Of a DNA stretch of 64,000 nt, positions 9,567 through 18,606 are shown one piece after another. Both the position numbers and the translations under genes were made by a program. Under the pieces are notes generated by a model, which saw only the letters and a list, made by a program, of their open reading frames with translations, searched no databases and was not told the origin of the DNA. Where the stretch lies: NCBI RefSeq assembly GCF_000020585.3, contig NC_011138.3, positions 4,416,938-4,480,937 on the forward strand, given 5' to 3'. Numbering within the stretch: position 1 is the stretch's first letter; each line of letters begins with the position of its first letter. The stretch is from Alteromonas mediterranea DE. Lineage in GTDB: Bacteria; Pseudomonadota; Gammaproteobacteria; Enterobacterales; Alteromonadaceae.

Positions 9567-10430
9567 ATGATTTACAGCATGACAGCGTTTGCGCGCGTAG
9601 AAACGAAAAAAGAGTGGGGCTCAGCGGTTTGGGAAATACGCTCAGTTAACCAACGCTTTTTAGAGACCTACTTCCGCCTACCAGAGCAGTTTCGCTCATT
9701 AGAGCCTGTTTTACGCGAGCGTTTCCGCAAAAAGTTGGCGCGAGGAAAAGTAGAATGTGCCTTGCGTTTTACCGCAAACGATGCAGCTGTAACCAAGCTT
9801 AGCTTAAATGAAGAGCTAGCAAAGCAAGTTCTACACGCGGCCGACTGGGTGCAGTCGCACGGTCAATCAACTGGCGTTAATCCGCTAGACGTATTGCGCT
9901 GGCCTGGCGTAATTGCCGCCGAAGAGGCCGATATGGATGCCATTCACGCCGATGTAATGACCGCGTTCGACCAAGCGTTAAATGACTTCATTAGTGCCCG
10001 TGCTACAGAAGGCGAAGCGCTTAAAGGCATGATTACGCAGCGTCTCGATGCCATTGAAGCAGAAGCGGAAAAAGTGGCGGCGCGCATGCCTGAAATTATG
10101 GTGTGGCAGCGCGAAAGAGTACAGGCGCGCTTTGAAGAGGCAAAAGTAGAGCTAGACGCTGGCCGTTTCGAGCAAGAGATGATCATGCTTGCGCAAAAAG
10201 TGGATGTGGCAGAAGAGCTAGACCGCTTAAACGCACACGTTAAAGAAACCCGCAATATCCTTAAGAAGGGCGGGGCAGTAGGCCGCAGACTCGACTTTAT
10301 GATGCAGGAATTTAATCGTGAATCGAACACCTTAGGTTCAAAATCTATTAGCACTGACATAACGCAATCAGCTGTAGAGCTTAAAGTATTAATTGAGCAG
10401 ATGCGCGAACAGATCCAAAACATCGAATAG
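9567..10430 (+). CDS. yicC: YicC/YloC-family endoribonuclease
   Basis: 287 residues, the usual length, from the ATG after AAAGGATA. The N-terminal MIYSMTAFARVE, the IRSVNQRFLETYFRLP block and the C-terminal LDFMMQEFNRESNTLGSKS and EQMREQIQNIE signatures identify YicC, reported to act as an endoribonuclease on small RNAs. The last codons form one side of the attachment site of the island that follows; integration kept the reading frame, ending EQIQNIE, while the displaced alternative end (EQIQNIK) is found at 35173-35193. Confidence 0.95.
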   Translation: MIYSMTAFARVETKKEWGSAVWEIRSVNQRFLETYFRLPEQFRSLEPVLRERFRKKLARGKVECALRFTANDAAVTKLSLNEELAKQVLHAADWVQSHGQSTGVNPLDVLRWPGVIAAEEADMDAIHADVMTAFDQALNDFISARATEGEALKGMITQRLDAIEAEAEKVAARMPEIMVWQRERVQARFEEAKVELDAGRFEQEMIMLAQKVDVAEELDRLNAHVKETRNILKKGGAVGRRLDFMMQEFNRESNTLGSKSISTDITQSAVELKVLIEQMREQIQNIE

Positions 10431-10607
10431 GTTCTTGGGTTGAAATTTACCCGTCCAAGAATGCCTTAAAAGCCCTGTATTACCTTGTGAAGAGCATCGA
10501 AATTACAGGGCTTTTTTATTTTTCCCGTCCAATTCGGTTGGTAGATTTCCATTATCAACTACTTGTTTAGTGGGGGCAGAATGGTGGGCAGTCCCCTCAT
10601 TTTTGCT
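10428..10607 (+). repeat. left 180-bp direct repeat, attachment region at yicC 3' end
   Basis: Starting at the yicC stop codon, 180 bases recur at 35191-35370 with only a handful of mismatches. The repeat carries the yicC terminator and the sequence towards the integrase, including one GGTGGGCAG motif. Partial similarity continues upstream into the last yicC codons (CAGATCCA-AA-AT). It marks the integrase-proximal end of the element. Confidence 0.9.
10468..10517 (+). terminator. rho-independent terminator of yicC
   Basis: Arms AAAAGCCCTGTA and TACAGGGCTTTT enclose a 24-base loop and end in a T run. An identical hairpin occurs at 35231-35280 in the right repeat. Confidence 0.85.
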
Positions 10608-10632
10608 CAATAAGCAAATCGGTGGTGGGCAG
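10583..10632 (+). repeat. paired GGTGGGCAG motifs, candidate integrase arm sites (left)
   Basis: GGTGGGCAG occurs at 10583-10591 and again at 10624-10632, between the attachment repeat and the integrase start. The same 9-mer is at 35080-35088, with a near copy at 35092-35100 by the right end. Paired short repeats at both ends are what arm-type sites of tyrosine integrases look like; the role is inferred. Confidence 0.5.
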
Positions 10633-10675
10633 CCATTATTGCCCCCTCCATTATTTCAGCAACTATGGAGTAAAC

Positions 10676-11923
10676 ATGGGAAAACTCACAGCAAAACAGG
10701 TTATTGCATACAGCAAAGCCGACCCAAAAAAATATTCAGATGGTGAAGGGTTATACTTTTGCGTCCGCAAACAAGGCTCGCCTTACTGGATGATCCGCTA
10801 CACCACAGCCAAAGGAAGACGAGAAGCAACCTTGGGGCAATTTCCTTTAATGTCGTTGGCAGACGCCAGAATTGCCGCCGCATACTTTCGAAAGGAAGTA
10901 CGTGACGGCATAGATCCTCTTCTGGAAAAACAGAAAATCGAGTTACCTGACATTGAAACCGTGGATCAACTGTTCCATGACTGGTATCGAACCGATCTGA
11001 GTAGACGACTAAAGCATCCCAAGATCCCGTATCGGGTTTACACCAAAGACATAAGCCCTGTCATTGGCATTAAGTGTATTGCTGAGGTGACCGCACGTGA
11101 CGTACGCGAAGTATTAGAGCGCATTCGAGAAAGTAACCGCCCTACCATTGCCAACGACACCTTGATGTACATGAAGCAGTTGTTTCGACATGCGATAAAG
11201 CTCGACTTAACGCTGAACAACCCAGCCGCAGCCTTTACCGTGGACGATGCCGGTGGCGTGGAGTCCAGTAAAGATAGGATGCTCAGCAAAGAGGAAATTC
11301 ACTACGCCTTTAGCGTGTTTCATACCCATATCAATAGCTTTGGCCGCGACAACTACCTCGCTTGCTGTCTTTTTTTGGTATTGGGCGTACGCAAAAGCGA
11401 ACTTTGCCAAGCCATGTGGCGTGAAATGGATTTAACCACGGGCGTATGGGACCTACCCAAAGAACGCAGCAAAACCGGCGTCCCAATCAGCATTTCCTTA
11501 CCACGCCAAGCCATTGCTTGGTTTAACGAGTTGCAAATCCGCGCTTGTGGCTCGCCTTATGTTTTCCCAGCCAGACGAGCAAGCCATCGTCCACATATGG
11601 GGCCAGATACGCTTAACCGCGCCATTTCTAAACTCTTTGGTCGCGAGCCTGGGCGCAAAAAACAGCCACTCAATAAAATGGGTAAACTTGAATACTTCAC
11701 CGTACACGATTTACGCCGCACCTTTCGCAGCCTTGCCGCCTCTTTGGGCATTGCAGGAAATGTGGCCGAACGCTGTCTTAGCCATAAGCTAAAAGGCGTT
11801 GAGGGTATCTACGACCGGCCCGAGCTTTTTGAAAACAGTACTTTGAAGAGCGCCGAATTGCCCATCAAACCGTGGCTGATGTGGTTGAACCATTGGTGGT
11901 ACTCGCCCCTTGGCTTTCGCTAA
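10676..11923 (+). CDS. tyrosine recombinase/integrase (P4-type, DUF4102 N-terminus)
   Basis: 415 residues from the ATG after TATGGAGT; the longer frame from 10622 lacks a leader. The N-terminal DUF4102 arm-binding domain (about residues 1-90: DGEGLYFCVRKQGSPYWMIRY, ATLGQFPLMSLADAR) is followed by a core-binding domain (about 100-190) and the catalytic domain. The catalytic residues seen are the arginine in LGVRKSEL, HDLRR (His-x-x-Arg) and the tyrosine in GIYDR near the C-terminus. It catalyses insertion and excision at yicC. It directly follows the left attachment repeat. Confidence 0.93.
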   Translation: MGKLTAKQVIAYSKADPKKYSDGEGLYFCVRKQGSPYWMIRYTTAKGRREATLGQFPLMSLADARIAAAYFRKEVRDGIDPLLEKQKIELPDIETVDQLFHDWYRTDLSRRLKHPKIPYRVYTKDISPVIGIKCIAEVTARDVREVLERIRESNRPTIANDTLMYMKQLFRHAIKLDLTLNNPAAAFTVDDAGGVESSKDRMLSKEEIHYAFSVFHTHINSFGRDNYLACCLFLVLGVRKSELCQAMWREMDLTTGVWDLPKERSKTGVPISISLPRQAIAWFNELQIRACGSPYVFPARRASHRPHMGPDTLNRAISKLFGREPGRKKQPLNKMGKLEYFTVHDLRRTFRSLAASLGIAGNVAERCLSHKLKGVEGIYDRPELFENSTLKSAELPIKPWLMWLNHWWYSPLGFR

Positions 11924-12015
11924 AACTCACGTTCTACGTGATTGTCAGCCTAGGACGCAAACTGGGGCTTTGATTGACAAAACAAGTCACTAAACATAAT
12001 CTTCAAGCCAATATG

Positions 12016-12047
12016 ACCGACGCCTCTGCATTTCTGTACGCGTCGGT
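12016..12047. terminator. hairpin between integrase and hipA (bidirectional)
   Basis: ACCGACGC and GCGTCGGT form a perfect 8-bp stem between two convergent genes. A short T-rich tract follows to the right. It probably ends both transcripts. Confidence 0.6.
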
Positions 12048-12054
12048 TCTCATT

Positions 12055-13284
12055 TTAGCGTAGCGGTATGCTTCGCAAATGTGTTTCGATTGCTTCAATC
12101 ATCGACTTGGTAAGTGGTAAATGCGCTTTTTCTTTCGCCCAGATTTCATGAAAGCCTGCCACGGTTTGCTTGGCAGTATCTAATACCAATTTTTCTGGCA
12201 GCATGGCTTTAGCCGCTAAGTGTGACAGCTCATCCAGCGTGAAATCACTGAATTTCTTGCTACGGCTCACCTTCAGCGACGCACTATCATCGGGGATATA
12301 AGGAATAGTCGAGACAAAGTCATAGGCAGGCGCGATCGATGCGGTGCGCTTGTCTTTGTAAATCACAGACCAATTCTTCAGATGCATATCCGCATTGCCA
12401 ATTAGGGTATTGAACACCAATCGACGCGTAAATTCTGCAATGTCTTCGTCTTGACCTTCGATGCCGATAACCTGAGCAATATTGCGCATACTGGCTTTTT
12501 TGTATTTATCTTGAGGATAGACGCCAAACACTTGCGCAAAATCTTCAATATGCACGGCTTGATCATCTGCACGATCAAAGCGCTTGATCACAAACGCCTG
12601 AGCATTTTTAAAAGAGTCACCATATTTGCCAATGCCATCTGGGATATTAGCAATCTGGTTAATCGGGAGTAGCTGCGTTTCTGGCACATCCATCCCCAAC
12701 ATGCGAGCCAGTTCCATCATCGAATATTCATTTTCTGGCACAGCGTCAAAACGAGACGATGGCAATTTCACAATCCAAGAACCACCTTGACCGGTTGCTG
12801 GAATAGTCAACCCACCGTTTGCCTGTTGTACGGCCGAAAACTTCAACTGCACACCCGCCAATGAAAAACGCATTGGAACATCTATTTTCGTTTCTTCGTC
12901 AATGTCTTGATGCACATTAGGCGGCAGCGCTTCACCATCAGCAGGTTCAACCGTGATCGCACCTGCTAAATCTTGTCCTAACACCCACAATAGAAAAAAC
13001 TCCCGCGCTGGATTCACTCCGGCACGCTCTGCCAGGTAATGACGCATGGTTTCTTCTGGCAAAAGGTTAGAGAAAAACGGAGTTAATTTGGTTTGGGTCG
13101 GTTTAAAATTAGTCAGTAAGCCACCCAGTGCATCTTTAAAACCCAGCCCTAACACGGGCCGTGATTCATCATGAATGTACGAATCCATAAAGGCAAAAAG
13201 CGTTCTGTCATTGCCCACGTTGGTGATCGTTGCTATGGGTTCGCCATAGAGCAACACGTTGAGCGTAGAAACATGATTAGTCAT
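12055..13284 (-). CDS. hipA: HipA-type serine/threonine kinase toxin
   Basis: 409 residues from the ATG at 13284, which overlaps the hipB stop by 8 bases (ATGACTAA). The N-terminal subdomain (about 1-115) precedes the kinase core: SLAGVQLKFS (142-151; its serine corresponds to the autophosphorylated loop serine of E. coli HipA), lysine 174 in WIVKLP, NADMHLKN (298-305) as catalytic loop and YDFVS (322-326) as the metal-binding motif. All key residues are present, so an active kinase is expected. HipA kinases typically phosphorylate an aminoacyl-tRNA synthetase and cause growth arrest. Partnered with the upstream HTH gene. Confidence 0.92.
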   Translation of the reverse strand: MTNHVSTLNVLLYGEPIATITNVGNDRTLFAFMDSYIHDESRPVLGLGFKDALGGLLTNFKPTQTKLTPFFSNLLPEETMRHYLAERAGVNPAREFFLLWVLGQDLAGAITVEPADGEALPPNVHQDIDEETKIDVPMRFSLAGVQLKFSAVQQANGGLTIPATGQGGSWIVKLPSSRFDAVPENEYSMMELARMLGMDVPETQLLPINQIANIPDGIGKYGDSFKNAQAFVIKRFDRADDQAVHIEDFAQVFGVYPQDKYKKASMRNIAQVIGIEGQDEDIAEFTRRLVFNTLIGNADMHLKNWSVIYKDKRTASIAPAYDFVSTIPYIPDDSASLKVSRSKKFSDFTLDELSHLAAKAMLPEKLVLDTAKQTVAGFHEIWAKEKAHLPLTKSMIEAIETHLRSIPLR

Positions 13285-13597
13285 CAATGTCTTCCTCTAG
13301 CTGATATGCGGGCGGTATTGGCTCAGCTTCATCGCTGATACCGTTAATACCTTGGCTGCTTCGAATGATTGACTTGATGGCAGGAACGGACTTTTTAGGC
13401 GCAACCAATAACTCTAGGTCGAGTACACGGGCAAGTGCAATCAAACTGGATATTCTTAAATCAACGCCGCCAGACTCGATTTTCGAAATATGACTTTGCG
13501 GCACCCCCGAACGCGCGCTTAACTCTCTTTGGCTAAACCCCTTGCGTACCCGAGCTTCTCGAAGACTTTCTAGTATCTGCTCTGTTACATAGCTCAT
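13277..13597 (-). CDS. hipB: HipB-type antitoxin/repressor
   Basis: 106 residues. An XRE helix-turn-helix (about residues 8-62: ARVRKGFSQRELSARSGVPQSHISKIE) is followed by a short acidic tail ending EEDIDD, as in HipB antitoxins whose tail contacts the toxin or is a protease target. It should neutralise and autoregulate the overlapping hipA. The promoter region is 13598-13660, AT-rich. Confidence 0.88.
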   Translation of the reverse strand: MSYVTEQILESLREARVRKGFSQRELSARSGVPQSHISKIESGGVDLRISSLIALARVLDLELLVAPKKSVPAIKSIIRSSQGINGISDEAEPIPPAYQLEEDIDD

Positions 13598-13921
13598 TTC
13601 GATACGCCTTAATGCATCAATTAGGAATAATTATATACAAAAACATATCACCGTAATCCCACAAACACAAGAATGATTAGCTATTATGTATCACTAAGTA
13701 CTTTTTGATATGCAATTATAGATAGATCGTAACATGCGCGCTCAATTACTGTGGGCAGTTGGGACAATGGGGCAACACTTGATATGCCGAGCTTCAGAGG
13801 GTGAATAAGAGGGATGTGAACCGCCCCAAGGAATGGGGCAATTGGGGATGCGGTAAGAACTCCTAACCGCATCAAAAATGCCAAACTTGCAAAAGTCCCA
13901 AATTGGGACTAACATCTGTTT
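13598..13921. promoter_or_regulatory. divergent control region hipBA/higBA with 17-bp palindrome
   Basis: 324 bases without a gene. AGTCCCAAATTGGGACT (13894-13910) is a perfect inverted repeat just before higB and a good candidate operator for HigA. Positions 13842-13868 form a small hairpin (GATGCGGT/ACCGCATC). The block 13751-13901 (from GTGGGCAGTTGGGACAA) recurs, diverged, at 35484-35633. AT-rich sequence near 13600-13660 probably holds the hipBA promoter. Confidence 0.6.
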
Positions 13922-14224
13922 ATGAGAATTATCGCACTATCAACCTTAAAAACATTTTGGGAAGACAGCCCAGAATACATTGACACGAAAGAGCCAACGT
14001 TAGCGTGGTATAGGCATGCATTAAACGCTGATTGGGGAGCACCGGCGGATGTGAAACAGGACTTTAGAAATGCCAGCATCCTCAAAGATGGGCGTGTCGT
14101 GTTTAACATTGCCGGTAATAAATACCGGTTAGTTGTTTGGATCAATTATGCCTACAAGGTGGTTTACATACGGTTTATCGGCAGCCATGCGCAATACGAT
14201 AAAATTGATGTGCAAACGATTTGA
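13922..14224 (+). CDS. higB: HigB-type mRNA interferase toxin
   Basis: 100 residues of the HigB/RelE-like toxin fold. The family hallmarks are ADVKQDFRNASILKDGRVVFNI, GNKYRLVVWI and VYIRFIGSHAQYDKID. Such toxins cleave mRNA on the ribosome. It precedes its antitoxin, the reversed order typical of higBA. A partial copy of this gene lies at 35637-35764 outside the island's right end. Confidence 0.92.
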   Translation: MRIIALSTLKTFWEDSPEYIDTKEPTLAWYRHALNADWGAPADVKQDFRNASILKDGRVVFNIAGNKYRLVVWINYAYKVVYIRFIGSHAQYDKIDVQTI

Positions 14225-14253
14225 AGCCAAAAGGTAGTAACAAGAGGTATATA

Positions 14254-14625
14254 ATGGACATCAGACCTATTAAAACAGATGCCGACTACCGCGCGGCATT
14301 AGACGATATCGAAAACCTAATGATGGCGGAGCCTGATACCGTCGAAGGCGAAAAGCTGGACATTTTGGTTACGTTAGTTGAAGCCTACGAAGCAAAGCAT
14401 TTCCCAATGGATTTGCCAGACCCTGTTGAGGCAATAAAGTTTGAGATGGAGCGCAAAGGCTTAACGGTTAAAGATCTTGAACCCATGATAGGTAAAAGCA
14501 ATCGTGTTTATGAAATCCTAAACCATAAGCGGTCACTCACGCTAAAAATGATTTGGAAACTTCATGAAGGGCTAGGTATTCCAGCAGAGTCGCTCATCAA
14601 ACCGCCGCAAGTTCGCGCGTCATAG
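14254..14625 (+). CDS. higA: HigA-type antitoxin
   Basis: 123 residues from the ATG following CAAGAGG; the frame is open further upstream but the better-led ATG gives the usual HigA N-terminus (MDIRPIKTDADYRAALDDIE). The C-terminal half is an HTH (LTVKDLEPMIGKSNRVYEILNHKRSL). It binds HigB and represses the operon. The helicase gene starts 25 bases downstream in the same direction, so the three may be cotranscribed. Confidence 0.92.
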   Translation: MDIRPIKTDADYRAALDDIENLMMAEPDTVEGEKLDILVTLVEAYEAKHFPMDLPDPVEAIKFEMERKGLTVKDLEPMIGKSNRVYEILNHKRSLTLKMIWKLHEGLGIPAESLIKPPQVRAS

Positions 14626-14650
14626 TGCTGCACATAAAAATTATGTTGTC

Positions 14651-17041
14651 ATGAATGACGCTCGCTACCCAAACATTTCGGCTATTGATAACAGGCTAGC
14701 TGAGCTTGAAAACGAAAAGCAGCAGCTTCTCGCATTAAGAGAGGCTTTGCGTAGCGCTCAAAACGAGTGTTCAGTACAGACATTCACGCCAGAACAAAAA
14801 GTCGCCCTATTCAGACAACGATTTCGTGGGCGAGAGGATATCTTCGCCAATCGTTGGCAAAACCAACAGGGCCGCAGTGGCTATTCCGTAGCCTGTGATA
14901 ATGAGTGGGTAAGCGGGCTATGCAACAAGCCCCGCATTAAATGCCAAGACTGTTCACACCGAAAGTTTAGCGAATTAAACGAGCACATTATTTACAGGCA
15001 CCTTGCCGGTCAACAAGTGGTGGGGCTGTATCCCTTACTGAGAGATAATTCGTGCTATTTGTTAGCCGCCGATTTTGACAAAGGCTGTTGGCAAGAAGAA
15101 GTCAAAGCAATGTCTAAAGCGTGCCAAGCGTTTGATATTCCCCACGCGATAGAAATCTCGCGTTCTGGCAACGGGGCGCACTTATGGATCTTTTTTGAAA
15201 CCAATATCCCAGCGAACCAAGCTCGGGCACTGGGTTTCGCTTTGCTTGATAAAGCCATGGAAATATTTCCAAATCTATCGTTTGACTCCTATGACAGGCT
15301 ATTTCCTAACCAAGATGTCCTTCCTGAAGGCGGGTTTGGCAATCTCATTGCGCTACCACTTCAAAAGGAGGCTCGCCTTTCAGGCCGTAGTTGCTTTGTT
15401 GACAGTGACCTGAATGCGATTGACGATCAATGGCGGCACCTTGCAGATCTTAAAACGCTCACGCAATCGAGTATTGATCAACTCATAACAACTATTTCAC
15501 CCAACACCCTATTACTGTCCGAACAAGGGCTAACAGATAACCGCCCACCTTGGGAAATCACAGCCAAAGCCGCACCAATAAAATTAGAGTCTTTGCCGAA
15601 AAACGTGACCATTACCTTGGCCAACCATATCTACTTTTTGATGAGCGAGTTACCTGGACCACTACTAGCAGGACTAAAGCGATTAGCGAGTTTTTCTAAT
15701 CCTGTGTTTTTTAAAACACAAGCGTTGCGCTTTTCAACCCATGGCATTCCGAGGTTTATTTCCTGTGCTCGTATTGAAAACGGTTATCTAGCACTACCGC
15801 GAGGCTGTCTCGATGACGCGATTGCTTTGCTACAAGAGCGAAATATTTCGCCACTATTTGACGATAAGCGCGAAACCGGCAAACCATTATTAAAACTTAC
15901 CCCCGAGTTCACTTTGCGAAAGAACCAGCGTGACGCAGTGGCCGCAATATCTAAACACGACTTCGGTATTTTGCATGCGCCCACCGCATTTGGAAAAACG
16001 GTTACAGCCATTGGTATGATCGTAAAACGCAAAGTAAATACCCTAATACTGGTTCATAGCCGACAACTGCTTGAGCAGTGGCAAGAGCGCTTACGCACGT
16101 TCCTACCCGAAGTAAACATTGGCAGTATAGGAGGAGGTAAAAGAAAGCCGAATGGCATTATAGATATTGCTACCTACCAAAGTTTGGTCAATAAAAAAGA
16201 CAATTCCATCGCTCCTCTCATCCAAGACTACGGCCACATTATTGTTGATGAATGCCATCACTTATCCGCACCAAGGTTTGAAATGGTACTCAACGAGGTA
16301 AGAGCAAAATATGTATTGGGCCTAACAGCAACACCTGAGCGACAAGATGGTCATCAAAAGATCATTTTCATGGCGGCAGGGCCCATTCGCTACAAAGTGA
16401 AACAAAGCCCTGATGAGCAATTTACTCAAACCGTGATGATTCATCAGCTCTACGATGTACCAGCAGCAGAGCTAATAACAACAGATGAGCGCCCCAAAAT
16501 AAGCGATGCCTACCGCTGGCTCGTCGAAAACGAACAGCGCACGTCAAAAATCGTCTCAGACGCCTCTCAGTGTGTTCAAAATGGCGGACACCCGTTAGTC
16601 CTTACAGAGCGTAGAGAGCACGCAGAATACATACACTCACGACTTACCGAGATTGGTATTAGCACTGTCGCACTCAAAGGCGCTATGAAAGCTGCGGAAC
16701 GCAAGAACGCTGACAATCATCTGCAATCGGCTCAAGTTGTCGTCGCAACAGGAAAATATGTGGGCGAAGGATTTGACCTGCCAAGACTGGATACGTTGTT
16801 TTTGGCCATGCCAATCGCATGGAAAGGTACATTGGCCCAATATGCTGGTCGTATTCATCGTGAATCGGAAGGAAAAACACAAGTCACCATTCACGACTAT
16901 GTGGACTGCGCCCTCCCTATGCTGCAACGCATGTTTAAAAAACGTGAGAAAAGCTACAAGGCCATGGGGTACGCCCTTGAGTACATTGATGGTAACAGTG
17001 ACAATCAGCCTTCACTAAAGCTGGAAAAGGCCTCTTCATAA
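14651..17041 (+). CDS. TOTE-type archaeo-eukaryotic primase fused to SF2 helicase
   Basis: 796 residues. A short coiled coil (about 10-40) is followed by a four-cysteine cluster (C82, C91, C98, C101) that could bind zinc, then an archaeo-eukaryotic primase-like core with DFD (141-143), SRSGNGAH (170-177) and DRLFPNQD (215-222). The second half is an SF2 helicase: APTAFGKT (443-450), DECH (533-536), LTATPER (558-564) and the arginine motif QYAGRIHRE. This domain pairing is that of the TOTE conflict-system proteins, proposed to act in defence against foreign nucleic acid. All catalytic acids are present, so it looks functional. It follows higBA directly. Confidence 0.82.
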   Translation: MNDARYPNISAIDNRLAELENEKQQLLALREALRSAQNECSVQTFTPEQKVALFRQRFRGREDIFANRWQNQQGRSGYSVACDNEWVSGLCNKPRIKCQDCSHRKFSELNEHIIYRHLAGQQVVGLYPLLRDNSCYLLAADFDKGCWQEEVKAMSKACQAFDIPHAIEISRSGNGAHLWIFFETNIPANQARALGFALLDKAMEIFPNLSFDSYDRLFPNQDVLPEGGFGNLIALPLQKEARLSGRSCFVDSDLNAIDDQWRHLADLKTLTQSSIDQLITTISPNTLLLSEQGLTDNRPPWEITAKAAPIKLESLPKNVTITLANHIYFLMSELPGPLLAGLKRLASFSNPVFFKTQALRFSTHGIPRFISCARIENGYLALPRGCLDDAIALLQERNISPLFDDKRETGKPLLKLTPEFTLRKNQRDAVAAISKHDFGILHAPTAFGKTVTAIGMIVKRKVNTLILVHSRQLLEQWQERLRTFLPEVNIGSIGGGKRKPNGIIDIATYQSLVNKKDNSIAPLIQDYGHIIVDECHHLSAPRFEMVLNEVRAKYVLGLTATPERQDGHQKIIFMAAGPIRYKVKQSPDEQFTQTVMIHQLYDVPAAELITTDERPKISDAYRWLVENEQRTSKIVSDASQCVQNGGHPLVLTERREHAEYIHSRLTEIGISTVALKGAMKAAERKNADNHLQSAQVVVATGKYVGEGFDLPRLDTLFLAMPIAWKGTLAQYAGRIHRESEGKTQVTIHDYVDCALPMLQRMFKKREKSYKAMGYALEYIDGNSDNQPSLKLEKASS

Positions 17042-17122
17042 AATACCAGGTCAAATTAGCAAGCTGCTCTTCGTTCAACACTTCCCCATGCCTTTACCCC
17101 CCATACGCCAAAACCACTATCC

Positions 17123-17349
17123 GTTTGGCTTTTGGATCGAAACGCCAAACAGGGAAATTAGTCCATTTACTGTTTGGCTTCTCGATTGAAATCCAACGCT
17201 GGTAGGCCATGCCAATACTCGCTCAAAACAAGGTTTGGCACTTTTTGCCCCCTAAACCAACCTCGAATCCAAAGTACAAACCGTTTGATTTTTTAAACCC
17301 AGAATGCAAACGATCGTTTGGCGTCTCGATTTTTTTGCACTAGCCAAAC
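17123..17349. repeat. cluster of GTTTGGC motifs in a 466-bp noncoding block
   Basis: Between 17042 and 17507 there is no convincing gene. GTTTGGC occurs on the plus strand at 17123, 17172, 17233 and 17316, and as GCCAAAC at 17144 and 17343; a degenerate copy is at 17283. Several are followed by a TCGAT/GATCGA element. 17123-17150 and 17316-17349 are themselves inverted pairs. The pattern resembles iterons or a multi-site protein-binding region, perhaps a replication or transfer origin of the element. Confidence 0.55.
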
Positions 17350-17507
17350 AGCGCTGTATTGGACTATGTATCTCAAACAGTTAGCCGCGCACAGGTCATC
17401 ATAAAAAACCGATTTGACTGGTTAGTTTGATGGCCATTTCTTTCATCTATTTCACCACCGAGTCTGCACCCGACCACTGAAAATAGACGGCATGAAAAAC
17501 CAATAAG

Positions 17508-18209
17508 GTGATAAGTGACGTGTTGTGGGCAAGTGGTAACGATTGGGATAGAGAATGGATACAGCAGGTGGTCGCTTTACTGGTTGGGCATGGCGCGTTT
17601 ACCCTCTACCCAGCATTAAGCCAGTGCGATAATGCAGCCGAACGCTTAACCCGCTGGCTGACTTTTCAGTTACCACGCGTTAAACAAGCACACCCAGGCT
17701 GCCCGATTCACCAATGGCTAAATAGCATTGGCGCACAAGTGATCGTAGAAAAATGGCAAAGCCCCGAGCAATGGCCAAACCTGTATTGGCTACCTTTACC
17801 TGAGGTTGATGACCACGCGCAAGGCGGGTTGGTTTTGTTACCGGCACATTTTTTACCGGTATATATGAACGGCACAATACAAACCAGAACATTGCAAGCA
17901 AACACACCGGCCAACGCCTGTATTTTTTGGTGCATTACGCCTTTATCTAAAACAGGAAAACGTACTACCTTGCACCCCAAACAGCAAAACCGCGGCTTTT
18001 GCCTGCCCAGTTCGCCGGAGCAAATAGGAAAATCATGCACAGGGTTATTACTGAGAGGTTTGAAAAAAGAAAGCCAAAAACGAAACGGCAACGTGATCAG
18101 CCACCAGATCAACCTAGCACTGCTGCACCACCTTTGTGGGCCGGAGAATGATATTTGGATTACGAACAAATGCTTTGGTAACGAGAACCAAACTCAACAA
18201 CAAGGCTAA
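17508..18209 (+). CDS. hypothetical island protein (233 aa)
   Basis: An open frame of 233 residues with a GTG start preceded by AATAAG. It is tryptophan-rich in the first 100 residues and basic towards the C-terminus (KKESQKRNG). No membrane segment, signal peptide or recognised catalytic motif. It lies directly after the GTTTGGC cluster, so a role tied to that region (binding protein, mobilisation or replication) is possible but only positional. It may be a degraded gene. Confidence 0.4.
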   Translation: MISDVLWASGNDWDREWIQQVVALLVGHGAFTLYPALSQCDNAAERLTRWLTFQLPRVKQAHPGCPIHQWLNSIGAQVIVEKWQSPEQWPNLYWLPLPEVDDHAQGGLVLLPAHFLPVYMNGTIQTRTLQANTPANACIFWCITPLSKTGKRTTLHPKQQNRGFCLPSSPEQIGKSCTGLLLRGLKKESQKRNGNVISHQINLALLHHLCGPENDIWITNKCFGNENQTQQQG

Positions 18210-18606
18210 ATAGCTTGATATTTGTTATGAAGAAAACCACAATTTCACTCAAGCTCTTTAAAGCTGGTTGAGCCTTTACCTAGCGTTTTGGCTCGTGGCT
18301 GCGCCTCAGTCGCCGTTAAGACTGGGGCTTATCTCTTACAAACTACCCGAAATCACAATCTCAAGAAACGAGTAACCCCTCACAGGGCGCTGTTCTAACG
18401 GGTAGCGGGAGGGGTATTGTTGGTGCGATTTTAATATTAACAATGCAAAATGGCCATCTATTCGTACCATCTCGTGATGATCCACGAAATGGTTAGTAAT
18501 CTTTAGCTGCTTGATTATATGGCCATTAGTAATTAACTATTTTTTCCTGAAATTACCTGGTACCGACATAAATGTCGGTACCATCCTCTATAATAAAAAC
18601 GACTTT
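18210..18606. other. 397-bp noncoding gap with a 26-bp perfect palindrome
   Basis: No gene seen. TGGTACCGACAT and ATGTCGGTACCA (18558-18583) are perfect 12-base arms with a 2-base spacer, 24 bases beyond the end of the leftward helicase gene. A T run does not follow on either strand, so it is not a standard terminator; it could be a protein-binding site or processed RNA hairpin. The rest is AT-rich without clear structure. Confidence 0.45.

Noticed and set aside
17123..17349. CRISPR array
   Set aside because: The repeated unit is only 7 bases, unevenly spaced and in both orientations; no cas genes are near.
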